This document shows positions 16,551 through 24,922 of a stretch of 64,000 nucleotides of DNA, in pieces. Below the pieces are notes generated by a model. It had not been told where the DNA came from. It ran no database searches and saw only the letters and a list, made by a program, of their open reading frames with translations. The translations under genes were made by a program, and so were the position numbers. The stretch comes from Ardenticatenaceae bacterium. GTDB taxonomy: Bacteria > Chloroflexota > Anaerolineae > Promineifilales > Promineifilaceae. The DNA lies in contig JACKCD010000009.1 in assembly GCA_020634215.1 (NCBI GenBank), positions 62,001 through 126,000 on the forward strand, read 5' to 3'. Numbering within the stretch: position 1 is the first letter of the stretch; each line of letters begins with the position of its first letter.

Positions 16551-16611
16551 TCGTGAGATTAAGAGACTAAGCGATTATTGCCAATCCTTTAGTCTCCTAA
16601 ACTCTTTTGCT
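16551..16611. repeat. Degenerate heptad-unit inverted repeat, GAGATTA type
   Basis: GAGATTAAGAGACTAAG on the left is answered by CTTTAGTCTCCTAAACTC on the right. It is a decayed member of the GGAGATT family, lying in the 160-nt gap between the penicillin acylase and SPFH genes; nothing else is recognisable there. Confidence 0.55.
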
Positions 16612-16698
16612 AAATAACAGGCCTTAATAGTACCAAATATGGGGCATTCTGAATATTAAACTGGTTTACAGTGCAGATATACCCCCCTTATCACCTCA

Positions 16699-18915
16699 TT
16701 ATGGCAAAGAGATCTCCTCGCCCGGTCGGTATTCTCGCTGCAAATGAGCGCGAATTTCGGCCTCATCCAACCAAACGGGCTTAAGCTGCTGCCGCACAAA
16801 CAACGGTGACTGGTCGGCATAATGGGGTGAATTTTCGTCAAGGGTCGCACTGCCGAATTGGTGCAGACTACGGGAATGGACGTTGCCGGCCGCATCCCAC
16901 GTCACCAGCAGCACATAGGAATCGCCAGCAATGCCGCGCAAACGGCCGTTTTCCGCCTCCCGTTCCCCATACACCGCATACAGCGTATCCGGCGCACCCC
17001 CCACTGGCAAATCCAGCCCACCCCGCTGCAGCCGGTTTACCGACCCCCACGGCACGGCCACCGTGCCAAACTGGGTCATGAGTTGGTCAATGGTTTGTTG
17101 GTAGGCAGCAAGAACGGCCGTTTGTCCCATATCATTCCCAATCAGCTTATCCACACTCAAATGCACCCCCTCCGTCTCATTCAAATAGTACAGCGTCAGC
17201 ACCAGCAGCGTCGCTCCCCGGCTGTCCAACGTCGTGCGCCTGTCCCAACCGCGTAAAATCGCCTGCCCCGCCTTTGCGTTGTCATCAGGCAAATTTGCTG
17301 CCACAATCCACTCCACCATCTTGTCCACATCCGACCCCGCCCCGTACTCGGTATCAAATTTATACGCCGTAAACTCTGCTTCAGTGATAGACAAGTCGCT
17401 GCCCAGCAAACTCAACGACCGCTGCGCCCGGTTCGACATCCGTGTTTCAATGCCAAACGAAGCCGCATACGCCGCCGGGTCGGGGTTGCCGTCACCAAGC
17501 GTCGTTTGGAATGGGCTGCTGTTGCTGTTTTGCACAAAACCCGACGGCGGGTTCAGCACTTGCGGCAGTTGATCAAACGGCAAATATTCTGTCCATAGGG
17601 TTTCCGACGTGTTGCCCGGCACATATTGGCTCCAATCATACCCCTCCGCCCGCAGCGGCAGCCGCGCATTGTAGAGGTAGTAAATGTTGCCCTCACGGTC
17701 AGCATACCCCACATTAAATGTCGGCAAGGGGCCATCGCGCATTGCCGCCTGCCATTCGCCAAAGTTCCGCGCCTTGTTCAGCCTCAGCCACTGCTGCGCC
17801 AGCCCCAGTTCCCCTATGCCCGCATAACGCACAGCATACACCCCGTGCAGCTGCCGCACCGTTGGCCCATAAACTGACCACAGCACTTCGCGCCGCACCG
17901 TCCACGTCAGCCGCCCCAGTAACTTTACGGTAATCGGTGCTTGTCGTACTTCCAAATCGAGCCACTGGCCGTCGAAGCGGTATTGATTGGGGTTGTCGGG
18001 GTTGATGTCCAGCACAAACACGTCAATCAGGTCAGGGCTGCTGACGGTGAACCCCCAGCCGAGGTCGCGGTTGTGGCCGTGCAAAATAAAGGGAGCACCG
18101 GGGAAAAGCCCGCCCACGGCATCCCATCCCTGCTCGCTATGGATGTGGGCTTCATACCACGCCACCGGCCCTGTCCACGGCTGGTGGGAGTTGACGGCGA
18201 GAAAGGTTTCGCCATTGGCACTGCGCCCCGGCCCCACAGCAATGACGTTAGAGCCGTATTTGACGGTAGGAGGCAAGCTGTCGTCGGCGATGGCATTGAA
18301 GAAAGGTCTGCCATCGCTGGTGGTCGTTTGTTTGGGAATTAACGGCCGTTGTCGCTCCTCAGCAAACAATTCTGTCAACACCCCATCCAGCCCAAAAAAG
18401 AGGGGGGTTTTGTGCAAAAAGCCAGCCGCAATATCCTGCCCGCGCACCGGGAAAAGCCCCGGCAGTGCCGCTTCCGCATGAAGTGCCGCATAATGGTTCA
18501 GCCCAGCCGCATATCCATCTAGCAAGGCGCGGGTTTCGCCATCAAGCTGGGTGTCATAATTGGCATCCACCACCTCCCAAAGCCGCAATAGCTGCACCAT
18601 GTAATCGTTGGGCGCCGCATCCACGCCATAATACCGCCCAAGCTGACCACGGCTGGCGGCCAAAATTTGCTGGATAGTGAGAAAGTCATCCTCGGCGTGG
18701 GCATAGGCCAACCCAAAAGCGGCATCGGCATCGGTGCGGCCAAAAACATGCGGCACCCCCCACTCATCGCGCAAAATTCGCACGTCATGGCTTCCGGCCG
18801 GGGCAGCCAAATGTGCCAGGTTGGGCGTGGTCGGCCAAAAGGCATACAGCAGCACGCCGCCAATGAGGATTAAGAGGAACAGAACAAATATCAAGAGGAG
18901 TTTACGCCAATTCAT
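16699..18915 (-). CDS. Penicillin acylase family (Ntn hydrolase) protein
   Basis: 738 aa, membrane-anchored or secreted via an N-terminal helix (residues 6-28). The alpha-chain part has the family hallmark VRILRDEWGVPHVFGRTDADAAFGLAYAHAEDDFLTI. The autoprocessing site is KYGSNVIAVGPGRSANG, with the Ser near residue 222 as the expected nucleophile freed by cleavage. Downstream are NSHQPWTGPVAWYEAHIH, LHGHNRDLGWGFT and the C-terminal FVQNSNSSPF segment. Family members hydrolyse amides such as beta-lactam side chains or N-acyl homoserine lactones, so quorum-signal quenching or amide scavenging is possible, but the substrate cannot be inferred. A single ORF, no operon partner evident. Confidence 0.92.
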   Translation of the reverse strand: MNWRKLLLIFVLFLLILIGGVLLYAFWPTTPNLAHLAAPAGSHDVRILRDEWGVPHVFGRTDADAAFGLAYAHAEDDFLTIQQILAASRGQLGRYYGVDAAPNDYMVQLLRLWEVVDANYDTQLDGETRALLDGYAAGLNHYAALHAEAALPGLFPVRGQDIAAGFLHKTPLFFGLDGVLTELFAEERQRPLIPKQTTTSDGRPFFNAIADDSLPPTVKYGSNVIAVGPGRSANGETFLAVNSHQPWTGPVAWYEAHIHSEQGWDAVGGLFPGAPFILHGHNRDLGWGFTVSSPDLIDVFVLDINPDNPNQYRFDGQWLDLEVRQAPITVKLLGRLTWTVRREVLWSVYGPTVRQLHGVYAVRYAGIGELGLAQQWLRLNKARNFGEWQAAMRDGPLPTFNVGYADREGNIYYLYNARLPLRAEGYDWSQYVPGNTSETLWTEYLPFDQLPQVLNPPSGFVQNSNSSPFQTTLGDGNPDPAAYAASFGIETRMSNRAQRSLSLLGSDLSITEAEFTAYKFDTEYGAGSDVDKMVEWIVAANLPDDNAKAGQAILRGWDRRTTLDSRGATLLVLTLYYLNETEGVHLSVDKLIGNDMGQTAVLAAYQQTIDQLMTQFGTVAVPWGSVNRLQRGGLDLPVGGAPDTLYAVYGEREAENGRLRGIAGDSYVLLVTWDAAGNVHSRSLHQFGSATLDENSPHYADQSPLFVRQQLKPVWLDEAEIRAHLQREYRPGEEISLP

Positions 18916-18964
18916 AGCAGCCAGCCTTGGAGCGAGGATTGGAATCCTCGACTACACGGGTGTT

Positions 18965-19375
18965 TTAATCATGGAGCTTGGCTCCTTTCACAATCTTGTC
19001 AATCAGCTTTTTCTCGCCGCGCACGGCCAGCCCCACAAGTGGCAACGTACCCGATGGGTAGTTGGTGACGGTGGCGCGGTTGGCAGCATCGTGGCCGGTG
19101 GCGAACATGTCTTCGATGTAGATGGCAGCGGCCACCTCCTGGCTGTTGGCGCGGTTGAGGATGGTTTGCAAGCGGCCACGGCTGGTTTTCAAAACAATTA
19201 TTGGCTGAATGCAAAGTGGCAGATAAGCCCGCTGTGAACCATCTTTATATGGTTCGCCGATGATACCTTCAGTAGTTCCAACGATGCCAGAGGTAAGGAA
19301 TGCGGTTACGTTAAGTTTTTGCCAAATGGCTAAATCTTCAGCTACGACAATAGCAATTTTGGTATCAAAGTTCAT
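18965..19375 (-). CDS. DUF2000 family protein
   Basis: 136 aa from the ATG at 19375 (MNFDTKIAIVVAEDL); the longer frame to 19399 adds eight unlikely residues. It contains KIAIVVAEDLAIWQKLNVTAFLTSGI at the start and PLVGLAVRGEKKLIDKIVKGAKLHD at the end, matching DUF2000, a small alpha/beta family related in fold to peptidyl-tRNA hydrolase II. Function unknown. A hairpin with arms GCGGGTCA and TGACCCGC (19391-19418) lies in the predicted leader, which may be a regulatory element. Confidence 0.8.
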   Translation of the reverse strand: MNFDTKIAIVVAEDLAIWQKLNVTAFLTSGIVGTTEGIIGEPYKDGSQRAYLPLCIQPIIVLKTSRGRLQTILNRANSQEVAAAIYIEDMFATGHDAANRATVTNYPSGTLPLVGLAVRGEKKLIDKIVKGAKLHD

Positions 19376-19388
19376 GTTTTGCGTAGAA

Positions 19389-19427
19389 AAGCGGGTCAAT
19401 TATCCAACCTGACCCGCTTGTATTATA
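19389..19427 (-). promoter_or_regulatory. -10 element and leader hairpin upstream of the DUF2000 gene
   Basis: On the minus strand TATAAT lies at 19422-19427, followed by a hairpin with arms GCGGGTCA (19391-19398) and TGACCCGC (19411-19418) about 15 nt before the ATG. No good -35 is seen. The rest of the 230-nt gap up to 19629 shows nothing I can name. Confidence 0.4.
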
Positions 19428-19629
19428 TGACCGGCATGGGCAGTATCTAAATTATACTAAACCGCTATGGGGTTAACGAGCGATTTACTCGGATGGAACC
19501 AAAAGATTATCTCAGCGGCAGAGAAGTCTATCCTGTTGAGGCTGCTTTGCTTTCAATAAGAGGAACTAATTGAATGAATACAATAATGTCTTGAAATAGG
19601 ACAACTAACCAAAGGCAACCAGATGCCAA

Positions 19630-20457
19630 CTATAAATCACGGACGGAAAAACTCCATAGTGCCAGCAGAAGCAAGGCAACGGTATAGAAGCCCCCGTAAA
19701 GCAACATCAACGTGCTTGGCTCCGAGGCGACGGCAAATGGTCCAACGTTGAAGGGGTTGTTGGCAAGCGAGGGTAAAAACAAGGCTGACGCTTTTTTCCA
19801 CAGCATTTCGCTGGGCATAATCAGGCTGGAAACAATGCCAATATCAACGGCCGTTTCATTCCGCAGCAGTGCCCCAATTTGTTCCACCCAGCCGCCAATA
19901 AAGGCTACGCCATAAAGCATAAACGTTAGCACTCCATTTGCCAGCGTTGACAGGCGCGTGCCCCCGGCAATGGTCAGCGACAGCACCGCCAACCCTTCCA
20001 GCACCATTAGCCCCAGCCCCGCCCACAAATTTTCCACGGCAAAGCCGGCGCGAAGATAGACAATGAGCATCACGCCCCCGGCCAGCAAAATGATGTAGCC
20101 AATGAGCAGCACGACAAACCCCAGCCATTTGCCCAGCACGACTTCCCAGCGGCGCACAGGTTTGGTCAGCAAGGTTTCGATGGTGTGGGTTTCAATTTCG
20201 CCAGAAACGGCCGTTACCGAAGTCAACACCGACAGCATCACAATCAAAAAATTGACCACATACAGCCCAGCCATCAGCAAAAAGCCTAAGAAAATCTGGT
20301 CACGGTTGCCAGCAAACTGCTCCATATCGCTATAGATGTAGTGGAAGCCAATGCCAAACAGCAGCAAAAACAGCCCACCCAAAATCAGTGCCAGCCACAA
20401 AATGCGCTTGCGCTGGGTTTCTTGAATCGTCAATTGGGCAATAATTAGAGTTGTCAT
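19630..20457 (-). CDS. ABC-2 type transporter permease
   Basis: 275 aa with six hydrophobic helices (about 18-40, 55-85, 105-140, 145-170, 178-205, 245-270). An amphipathic N-terminus (LIIAQLTIQETQRKRILW) and the ETLLTKPVRRWEVVLGKWLG loop are typical of NatB/GldF-like export permeases. It is the last gene of the sigma / anti-sigma / ATPase / permease series, all on the minus strand. The substrate is unknown. A TAATCGG heptad repeat separates it from the ATPase gene. Confidence 0.85.
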   Translation of the reverse strand: MTTLIIAQLTIQETQRKRILWLALILGGLFLLLFGIGFHYIYSDMEQFAGNRDQIFLGFLLMAGLYVVNFLIVMLSVLTSVTAVSGEIETHTIETLLTKPVRRWEVVLGKWLGFVVLLIGYIILLAGGVMLIVYLRAGFAVENLWAGLGLMVLEGLAVLSLTIAGGTRLSTLANGVLTFMLYGVAFIGGWVEQIGALLRNETAVDIGIVSSLIMPSEMLWKKASALFLPSLANNPFNVGPFAVASEPSTLMLLYGGFYTVALLLLALWSFSVRDL

Positions 20458-20466
20458 GGTTTGCTG

Positions 20467-20549
20467 CCAGTAATTGGTAATCGGTAATCGGTAATCAGTA
20501 ATCAGTTAAACTGGTTACTGATAACTGATAACTGGTTACTGATTACTGA
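20467..20549. repeat. Heptad-unit inverted repeat, TAATCGG type
   Basis: Five or more tandem units (TAATTGG, TAATCGG, TAATCGG, TAATCAG, TAATCAG) face their complements (CTGGTTA, CTGATAA, CTGATAA, CTGGTTA, CTGATTA). The right arm supplies the last Gln codon and TAA stop of the ABC ATPase gene. Confidence 0.88.
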
Positions 20550-21469
20550 CCCGTATCTTCGCCAATGATTTGCAAAAAACGCTCTTCCAGCGATAGGCGG
20601 GTGGGAGTAAATTCATAGAGGGTGTGGTTGTGACCAACAAGCCAGCTTGCCAGCCGGGGGAGGTCGCTTTCGTGGGGTAGAGTGAGGTGATAACGGCCGT
20701 TTTCCCACGCCACCTCCCGATCAAACTGCCCCAAATCAACCAACAGTTGTGGCGATGGCTGCCCCACCCGCACCACTACCTGTAGCTTGTCGGCATCAAA
20801 GTCAGCTACGTTGGCTGTGCTAAGCACTACCCCTTGGCGAACAAAGGCCACCCGGTCACACGTCTGCTCCACTTCGCTGAGGAGGTGGGAGTTGAGAAAA
20901 ACGGCCGTTCCTTCCCCCCGCAGCTTGTTAATAATATCCCGCACAAGCCGCCTCCCCAACGGGTCAAGCCCCGACGTTGGTTCATCCAAAAAAACCAAGT
21001 CAGGCTTATTGAGTAACGCCTGCGCCAGCCCAACTCGCTGCAGCATTCCCTTGGAAAACACCCCCAACCGCGTCTCCACCCTGTCCGTCAACCCAACCAG
21101 CTTCAGCAAGCGAGGAATGGCCTCCTGGCGTTCGCTGTGGCTCATGCCATATAAACGGCCGTGTAAATCCAAAAATTCCCCCGCCCGCAGCCACTCATGA
21201 AAACGAAAATGCTCCGGCAAAAAGCCAACCTTACGCCGCATTTCGCGGTCGCCCACCGGCTTGCCTAACAGCCGTGCTTCCCCAGCCGTTGGCCGCGTCA
21301 ACCCCAGCAGCATCTTCACCGATGTGGTTTTGCCCGCCCCGTTTGGCCCCAAAAAGCCAAACACCTCCCCGCGCTCCACCGTCAGCGTCAGGTCGGCCAC
21401 GGCCACCTTGTTGCCAAAGGTTTTGTGCAAATGGGAGGTGTAAATGGCAGGGGTTGTCGTTTCAGGCAT
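20543..21469 (-). CDS. ABC transporter ATP-binding protein
   Basis: 308 aa from the ATG at 21469 (MPETTTPAIY); an in-frame ATG at 21478 is the alternative. Walker A FLGPNGAGKTTSVKMLLG, Q-loop GFLPEHF, signature FSKGMLQRVGLAQALL, Walker B LVFLDEPTSGLDPLG and the H-loop NSHLLSEVEQTCDRVAF are all intact. The C-terminal extension (about 220-308) is typical of drug/natural-product exporters of the CcmA/DrrA group. It pairs with the permease downstream. The final Gln and stop codon are encoded inside an intergenic heptad repeat. Confidence 0.92.
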   Translation of the reverse strand: MPETTTPAIYTSHLHKTFGNKVAVADLTLTVERGEVFGFLGPNGAGKTTSVKMLLGLTRPTAGEARLLGKPVGDREMRRKVGFLPEHFRFHEWLRAGEFLDLHGRLYGMSHSERQEAIPRLLKLVGLTDRVETRLGVFSKGMLQRVGLAQALLNKPDLVFLDEPTSGLDPLGRRLVRDIINKLRGEGTAVFLNSHLLSEVEQTCDRVAFVRQGVVLSTANVADFDADKLQVVVRVGQPSPQLLVDLGQFDREVAWENGRYHLTLPHESDLPRLASWLVGHNHTLYEFTPTRLSLEERFLQIIGEDTGQ

Positions 21470-21486
21470 ATAGGTCAAAGGCTAAA

Positions 21487-21553
21487 GAAGAGATTGGGAG
21501 ATTGAGAGAGTAATCCCCCATAATCTCCTACTCTCTCAATCTCTTAATCTCCA
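21487..21553. repeat. Heptad-unit inverted repeat, GGAGATT type
   Basis: AGAGATTGGGAGATTGAGAGAG faces CTCTCTCAATCTCTTAATCTCC across the central TAATCCCCCATAATCTCC. It occupies the gap between the ATPase and anti-sigma-like genes. Confidence 0.8.
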
Positions 21554-21580
21554 AAAATGCCAATGGCAGTAACCCCCTTT

Positions 21581-22570
21581 TTACCGCAGTTCTCCCGCTA
21601 CGTCCAGCAAACCCGCCACATCCTGACGGCCGGCCAGCACATAAATCACGCCATCTTTCTGCCACATCACCATGTTGTCTTGGCTGTCCAGGCTGGTGAG
21701 CGCAATGCCGCTCGTCCCATCTATCGTCACTTCGCTGAAGTTGGCAACGTTTTGCGGCACGGGGAGCAGCAGCGTGCCTGTCCAGTCAATTTGCTGTGCC
21801 AGCCGTGCGGCCTCGGCTTCGTTCAGCCCCAACGCCCGCAAAATGGCTTTGCCAATTAGCGCAGCGTCTAGGCCATCGGGGTAGCTGATGTTGGGGCTTT
21901 CGCTTTGCAGCAACATCAAATCGCCCCAGCGTTGGGCAACGGCCGGAAATGTCTGGATGTTGATCGGCTGTCCATCGAGGCTGTCGGGCAGCAGGGCGGG
22001 GTCACTGCCGGTGGCACTGAGGATGGTGCGGGCACTTTCGAGATTAACGGTTAAACGGCCGTTTACCCCCCCCATCACCTGCACCTCCTGCGGATCTCCC
22101 AGCGACGGTAGCGTGCGTGGGGTCAGCCCCGTTTGCCGCGCCGCCTCACCCAGCGAGGCAAAGCGCATCGGCTCAGTCTGTTCGTCAATAACTTCCAATT
22201 CGCCCGGCGTGACGCCCGATTCAGCCAACTGCTCCAAAATGGCAATTTGCTCCGGCGAAACGGAAATGGCGGCAAATTTTTGCACCCGGAACAGCCCTAG
22301 GAAGTCGCTGGCAGCGGCGCGGAAGCTGGGAAAGCTGAGCGCCAGGGCAAACATCAGCAGTAGCGAAGCCAGCGCTGTCGCAAAACGACGCTCCGGCGTT
22401 TGCCCCAACCGTTGCCACCAACTGCGTTGGGGAGCATCTGCCGTCTGCTGGCGCAATTGGGCATATGCCTGGCGGGCTGGTTTGGGGGCATGAACGGCCG
22501 TTGGTTCCAGCACCTCCAACGCTTCCATCACATCCACAATGTCTGTCTCATTCTCATTTGGGTTGATCAT
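21581..22570 (-). CDS. Membrane-anchored anti-sigma-like protein (DUF4367-like extracytoplasmic part)
   Basis: 329 aa. The N-terminal 75 residues are cytoplasmic, there is one transmembrane helix at about 82-104 (FATALASLLLMFALALSFPSF), then a large exported domain. That domain ends in GVIYVLAGRQDVAGLLDVAGEL, resembling the DUF4367 domain common in anti-sigma proteins. It directly follows an ECF sigma factor gene on the same strand, so it probably restrains that sigma factor and senses an envelope signal. No classic zinc anti-sigma motif (HxxxCxxC) is visible at the N-terminus, so the anti-sigma role is inferred from position and topology. Confidence 0.7.
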   Translation of the reverse strand: MINPNENETDIVDVMEALEVLEPTAVHAPKPARQAYAQLRQQTADAPQRSWWQRLGQTPERRFATALASLLLMFALALSFPSFRAAASDFLGLFRVQKFAAISVSPEQIAILEQLAESGVTPGELEVIDEQTEPMRFASLGEAARQTGLTPRTLPSLGDPQEVQVMGGVNGRLTVNLESARTILSATGSDPALLPDSLDGQPINIQTFPAVAQRWGDLMLLQSESPNISYPDGLDAALIGKAILRALGLNEAEAARLAQQIDWTGTLLLPVPQNVANFSEVTIDGTSGIALTSLDSQDNMVMWQKDGVIYVLAGRQDVAGLLDVAGELR

Positions 22571-22596
22571 CTGTTTTCTCCAAAAATATGGGGTTA

Positions 22597-22660
22597 AAGA
22601 TTGGAGATTGGAGATTGCAAACCTTCATCAATCTCCAATCTCTAATTCCCAATCTCCCTT
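22597..22660. repeat. Heptad-unit inverted repeat, GGAGATT type
   Basis: AGATTGGAGATTGGAGATTG faces CAATCTCCAATCTCTAATTCCCAATCTCC. The right arm encodes the last residues (about EIGN) and stop of the sigma factor gene. Confidence 0.88.
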
Positions 22661-23223
22661 TGATACGCTTCCCGAAAAGCCGCCGCTGCCCGCCGCAGCA
22701 GCGTGCCGACTGAGCCGGGGGCAATGTCACACGCTTCGGCCAGCTCGGCATAGCTCACATCCATTTGTCGCAGCAGCAGCAGTTGGGCTTGGTGAGGCGG
22801 TAGAGTTGACAGGGCGGCACGAACGGCCGTTTCTCGTTCCTTTCGCTCCACCGCCACCTCTGCCCCAGGCGCGCCGGCCGGGTCTGGCACCAGCAGCAAA
22901 TTGCGTTGCCACTGTCGTTGCCGCCCGCGAATGGCATTGTAGCCCTCATTAGTTGCCACCCGGTACAGCCAGCCGCTGAGGTTGGGCGGCTGCGTGCTGC
23001 CAAACGGCCGTTTGCCAAACGCATGGCGATAGAGCTTCAGGAACACCTCCTGCAACAGCTCTTCGGCCTCGTCCCGGTTGCCCAGCAGCCGAAACAGCAG
23101 CCCGTACACCCGGTCATAGTGGCGATGAAAAAGGGCCTCAAATGAAGCCTCGTCACCCTGTTCCAGCCGTTTGAGCAAAAGATTATCCGATAGTGTGGTC
23201 AAAGCTTTGTCCTTTGTCGCCAT
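22642..23223 (-). CDS. RNA polymerase ECF sigma factor
   Basis: 193 aa. Region 2 is at about 28-95: FEALFHRHYDRVYGLLFRLLGNRDEAEELLQEVFLKLYRH, then LSGWLYRVATNEGYNAIR. Region 4 is at about 125-185: LSTLPPHQAQLLLLRQMDVSYAELAEACDIAPGSVGTLLRRA. It lacks region 3, as expected for ECF sigmas. It heads an apparent operon with the membrane anti-sigma-like protein, an ABC ATPase and a permease, suggesting envelope-stress or toxin-induced export. The C-terminal tail and stop codon come from an inserted-looking heptad repeat. Confidence 0.93.
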   Translation of the reverse strand: MATKDKALTTLSDNLLLKRLEQGDEASFEALFHRHYDRVYGLLFRLLGNRDEAEELLQEVFLKLYRHAFGKRPFGSTQPPNLSGWLYRVATNEGYNAIRGRQRQWQRNLLLVPDPAGAPGAEVAVERKERETAVRAALSTLPPHQAQLLLLRQMDVSYAELAEACDIAPGSVGTLLRRAAAAFREAYQREIGN

Positions 23224-23309
23224 TCACCCCTCTAAACACCGCCGTTGCCGGTTTTGTGACAGTTTCATTGACAGATTCGGCCAAATCGCCCATGATCCAA
23301 GTAAAATTC

Positions 23310-23374
23310 TGAGATTGGAGATTAGAGATTGGCGATTATGAACCCTCACCAATCTCCAATCTCCAATCTCCATT
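23310..23374. repeat. Heptad-unit inverted repeat, GGAGATT type
   Basis: TGAGATTGGAGATTAGAGATTGG faces CCAATCTCCAATCTCCAATCTCC. It lies in the divergent gap between the sigma factor and SH3-protein genes, where promoters for both are expected but not clearly seen. Confidence 0.85.
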
Positions 23375-23390
23375 TCTTTGCCGAAAACAG

Positions 23391-24183
23391 ATGACCGACC
23401 ACGACACCGTTTACAAAAATTGCCCCCACTTTGCCGTTGCCAATGACCCCACAACAGGGCTGCTGTTTCCTTCGCAAATGGGGCGCTGTTTTCGCACCAA
23501 GCCGGAAACGGCCGTTTCCCTCGACCACCAGCAAACGTTCTGTCTCAGCCCCCAACACCCTGCTTGCCCCATCTATTGTCAAACTGAGCCAGCTCCGCCC
23601 ACTGCAAAACCGGTGCCTGGGCGATGGTGGCTGCTGCCAACGGCCGTTTTAGGGCTAGGTTTAGCTATTTTTGCCATCTGGCAATTTGCCATGCCACCGG
23701 CAGCCACCCCCTTGCCCACCGTTGCCGTGGTCGCCGCCGTAGAAAGCACCCTCGCCCCTTCTGCCACCGCCAAACCAGCCACCCCGCCAGCGGCTGTGCC
23801 AACTCTGACGGCGACCCCTGCGGCTACGGCCACGCCCGTGCCACCTACGATGACGGCAACCTTGACACCGTCGCCCACACAAACGGCCGTTTCCGCCACC
23901 TCCATCCCCGCCACGGTAACGCCCGAACTGCCCAGCATCGTGGTCAACGTCGAACGGCTCAACGTTCGCAGCGTTTAGCACCGATTACCCCATTTTGTTG
24001 GTGGCTGAGACAGGCGCGCAATTTACGGCCGTTGGCAGCGTTTCGGCGCAGGATTGGTGGCAGGTGTGCTGTGTTAATGGGGAGCTGGCCTGGGTGGTGG
24101 CTGAAGCGGTGACGTTTGTGGGGGATGAAACGGCCGTTCCGCCCGCCGTTGGCATTCCTCCCGCATCGACGGTGGAACCGTAG
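23391..24183 (+). pseudogene. Membrane-anchored SH3-domain protein, frameshifted
   Basis: Frame one (23391-23978, 195 aa) has an N-terminal Cys/His module (NCPHF, GRCF, QTFCLSPQHPACPIY) of a kind seen in Chloroflexi cell-wall proteins. It then has a membrane helix (about 80-102) and a Thr/Pro/Ala-rich linker, and stops after VVNVERLNVRS. The bacterial SH3 domain continues in the +1 frame: DYPILLVAETGAQFTAVGS, then DWWQVCCVNGELAWVVAEA, ending at 24183. The break lies at about 23966-23974, where the expected Gly-containing NVRSG turn is interrupted. It is either a real mutation or a sequencing error. A surface or envelope-sensing role is likely. It diverges from the ECF sigma operon and may belong to the same stress system. 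Confidence 0.7.
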
Positions 24184-24238
24184 GGAGTGGGGAGTAGGGT
24201 GCAAAGATACACCCTACTCCCTACTCCCTACTCCCTAC
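24181..24238. repeat. Heptad-unit inverted repeat, GGGAGTA type
   Basis: TAGGGAGTGGGGAGTAGGGT faces ACCCTACTCCCTACTCCCTA, then CTCCCTAC. Both convergent neighbours end inside it: the SH3 gene stop (24181-24183) and the methyltransferase C-terminus VGSRE-stop (24221-24238). Confidence 0.88.
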
Positions 24239-24922
24239 AATCGGCTTCCGGGCAAAAACCTGGTCATAATCAACCTGCCAAATCTGGGTGTCAACCCCTT
24301 CCAACCCCAATGAGCGTAAATAGGCCGCAAACGCTTCTTGTGACCAGTAGCGGCCTAAAAAGAGCTTGGCTTCCCAGCCGCGCCGCCGTGTGACCAGCAG
24401 CGTGCCGCCGGGGCGCAGCACGCGCACCATCTCTTGCAGTGCTTCCCTGTCGGACGGGAAAAATTCGAGGGCTTCGAGACAGGTGACGGCATCAAAGCTG
24501 TGGTCGGCAAAGGGAAGGGGAACGGCCGTTTGCTGCACCAAACTGACGCGATAGGAAAACGGCCGTAATTTTTCCTGCGCCAACGCCAACATCTTGGCCG
24601 ATGGCTCCGCCCCCACTACTTTGCCGTTAAACAGCGGCTCGTTGAGCAAAAAATAGGGCAGCCGCCCCGTCCCCGTCGCCACATCTAGCACACGCGGCGC
24701 GGGGATGCCGGTCAACTGGAGCAGCAGCGGCTGCGTGACAAAAAATTGTTCCGCCAGCGCATCAAACTCCTTAATGCCGTCATATTGATGCGCGGTGCGG
24801 TCATAGAGCCACACCACCATCCGCCGCCCCAAAAACAGCCCTTCGGTAATGATGAGCAGCCAGTAGAGCAGGGAGCCAACCACAACGATGGCAACCGCAA
24901 TGCCCCCTACCCATAGCCACAT
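24221..24922 (-). CDS. Class I SAM-dependent methyltransferase, membrane-anchored
   Basis: 233 aa. The N-terminal helix (residues 1-28, LWVGGIAVAIVVVGSLLYWLL) anchors it in the membrane. The Rossmann methyltransferase domain has motif I RVLDVATGTGRLPYFL (about 84-99), the acidic VVGAEPSAKML, DAVTCLEALEFFPSDREALQEMVRVLRPGGTLLVTRR and a short end. It belongs to the UbiE/Methyltransf_11 group; the substrate is unknown. It is adjacent (1 nt) to the small membrane protein upstream on the same strand. The last five residues and stop are encoded by a heptad repeat. Confidence 0.88.
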   Translation of the reverse strand: MWLWVGGIAVAIVVVGSLLYWLLIITEGLFLGRRMVVWLYDRTAHQYDGIKEFDALAEQFFVTQPLLLQLTGIPAPRVLDVATGTGRLPYFLLNEPLFNGKVVGAEPSAKMLALAQEKLRPFSYRVSLVQQTAVPLPFADHSFDAVTCLEALEFFPSDREALQEMVRVLRPGGTLLVTRRRGWEAKLFLGRYWSQEAFAAYLRSLGLEGVDTQIWQVDYDQVFARKPIVGSRE

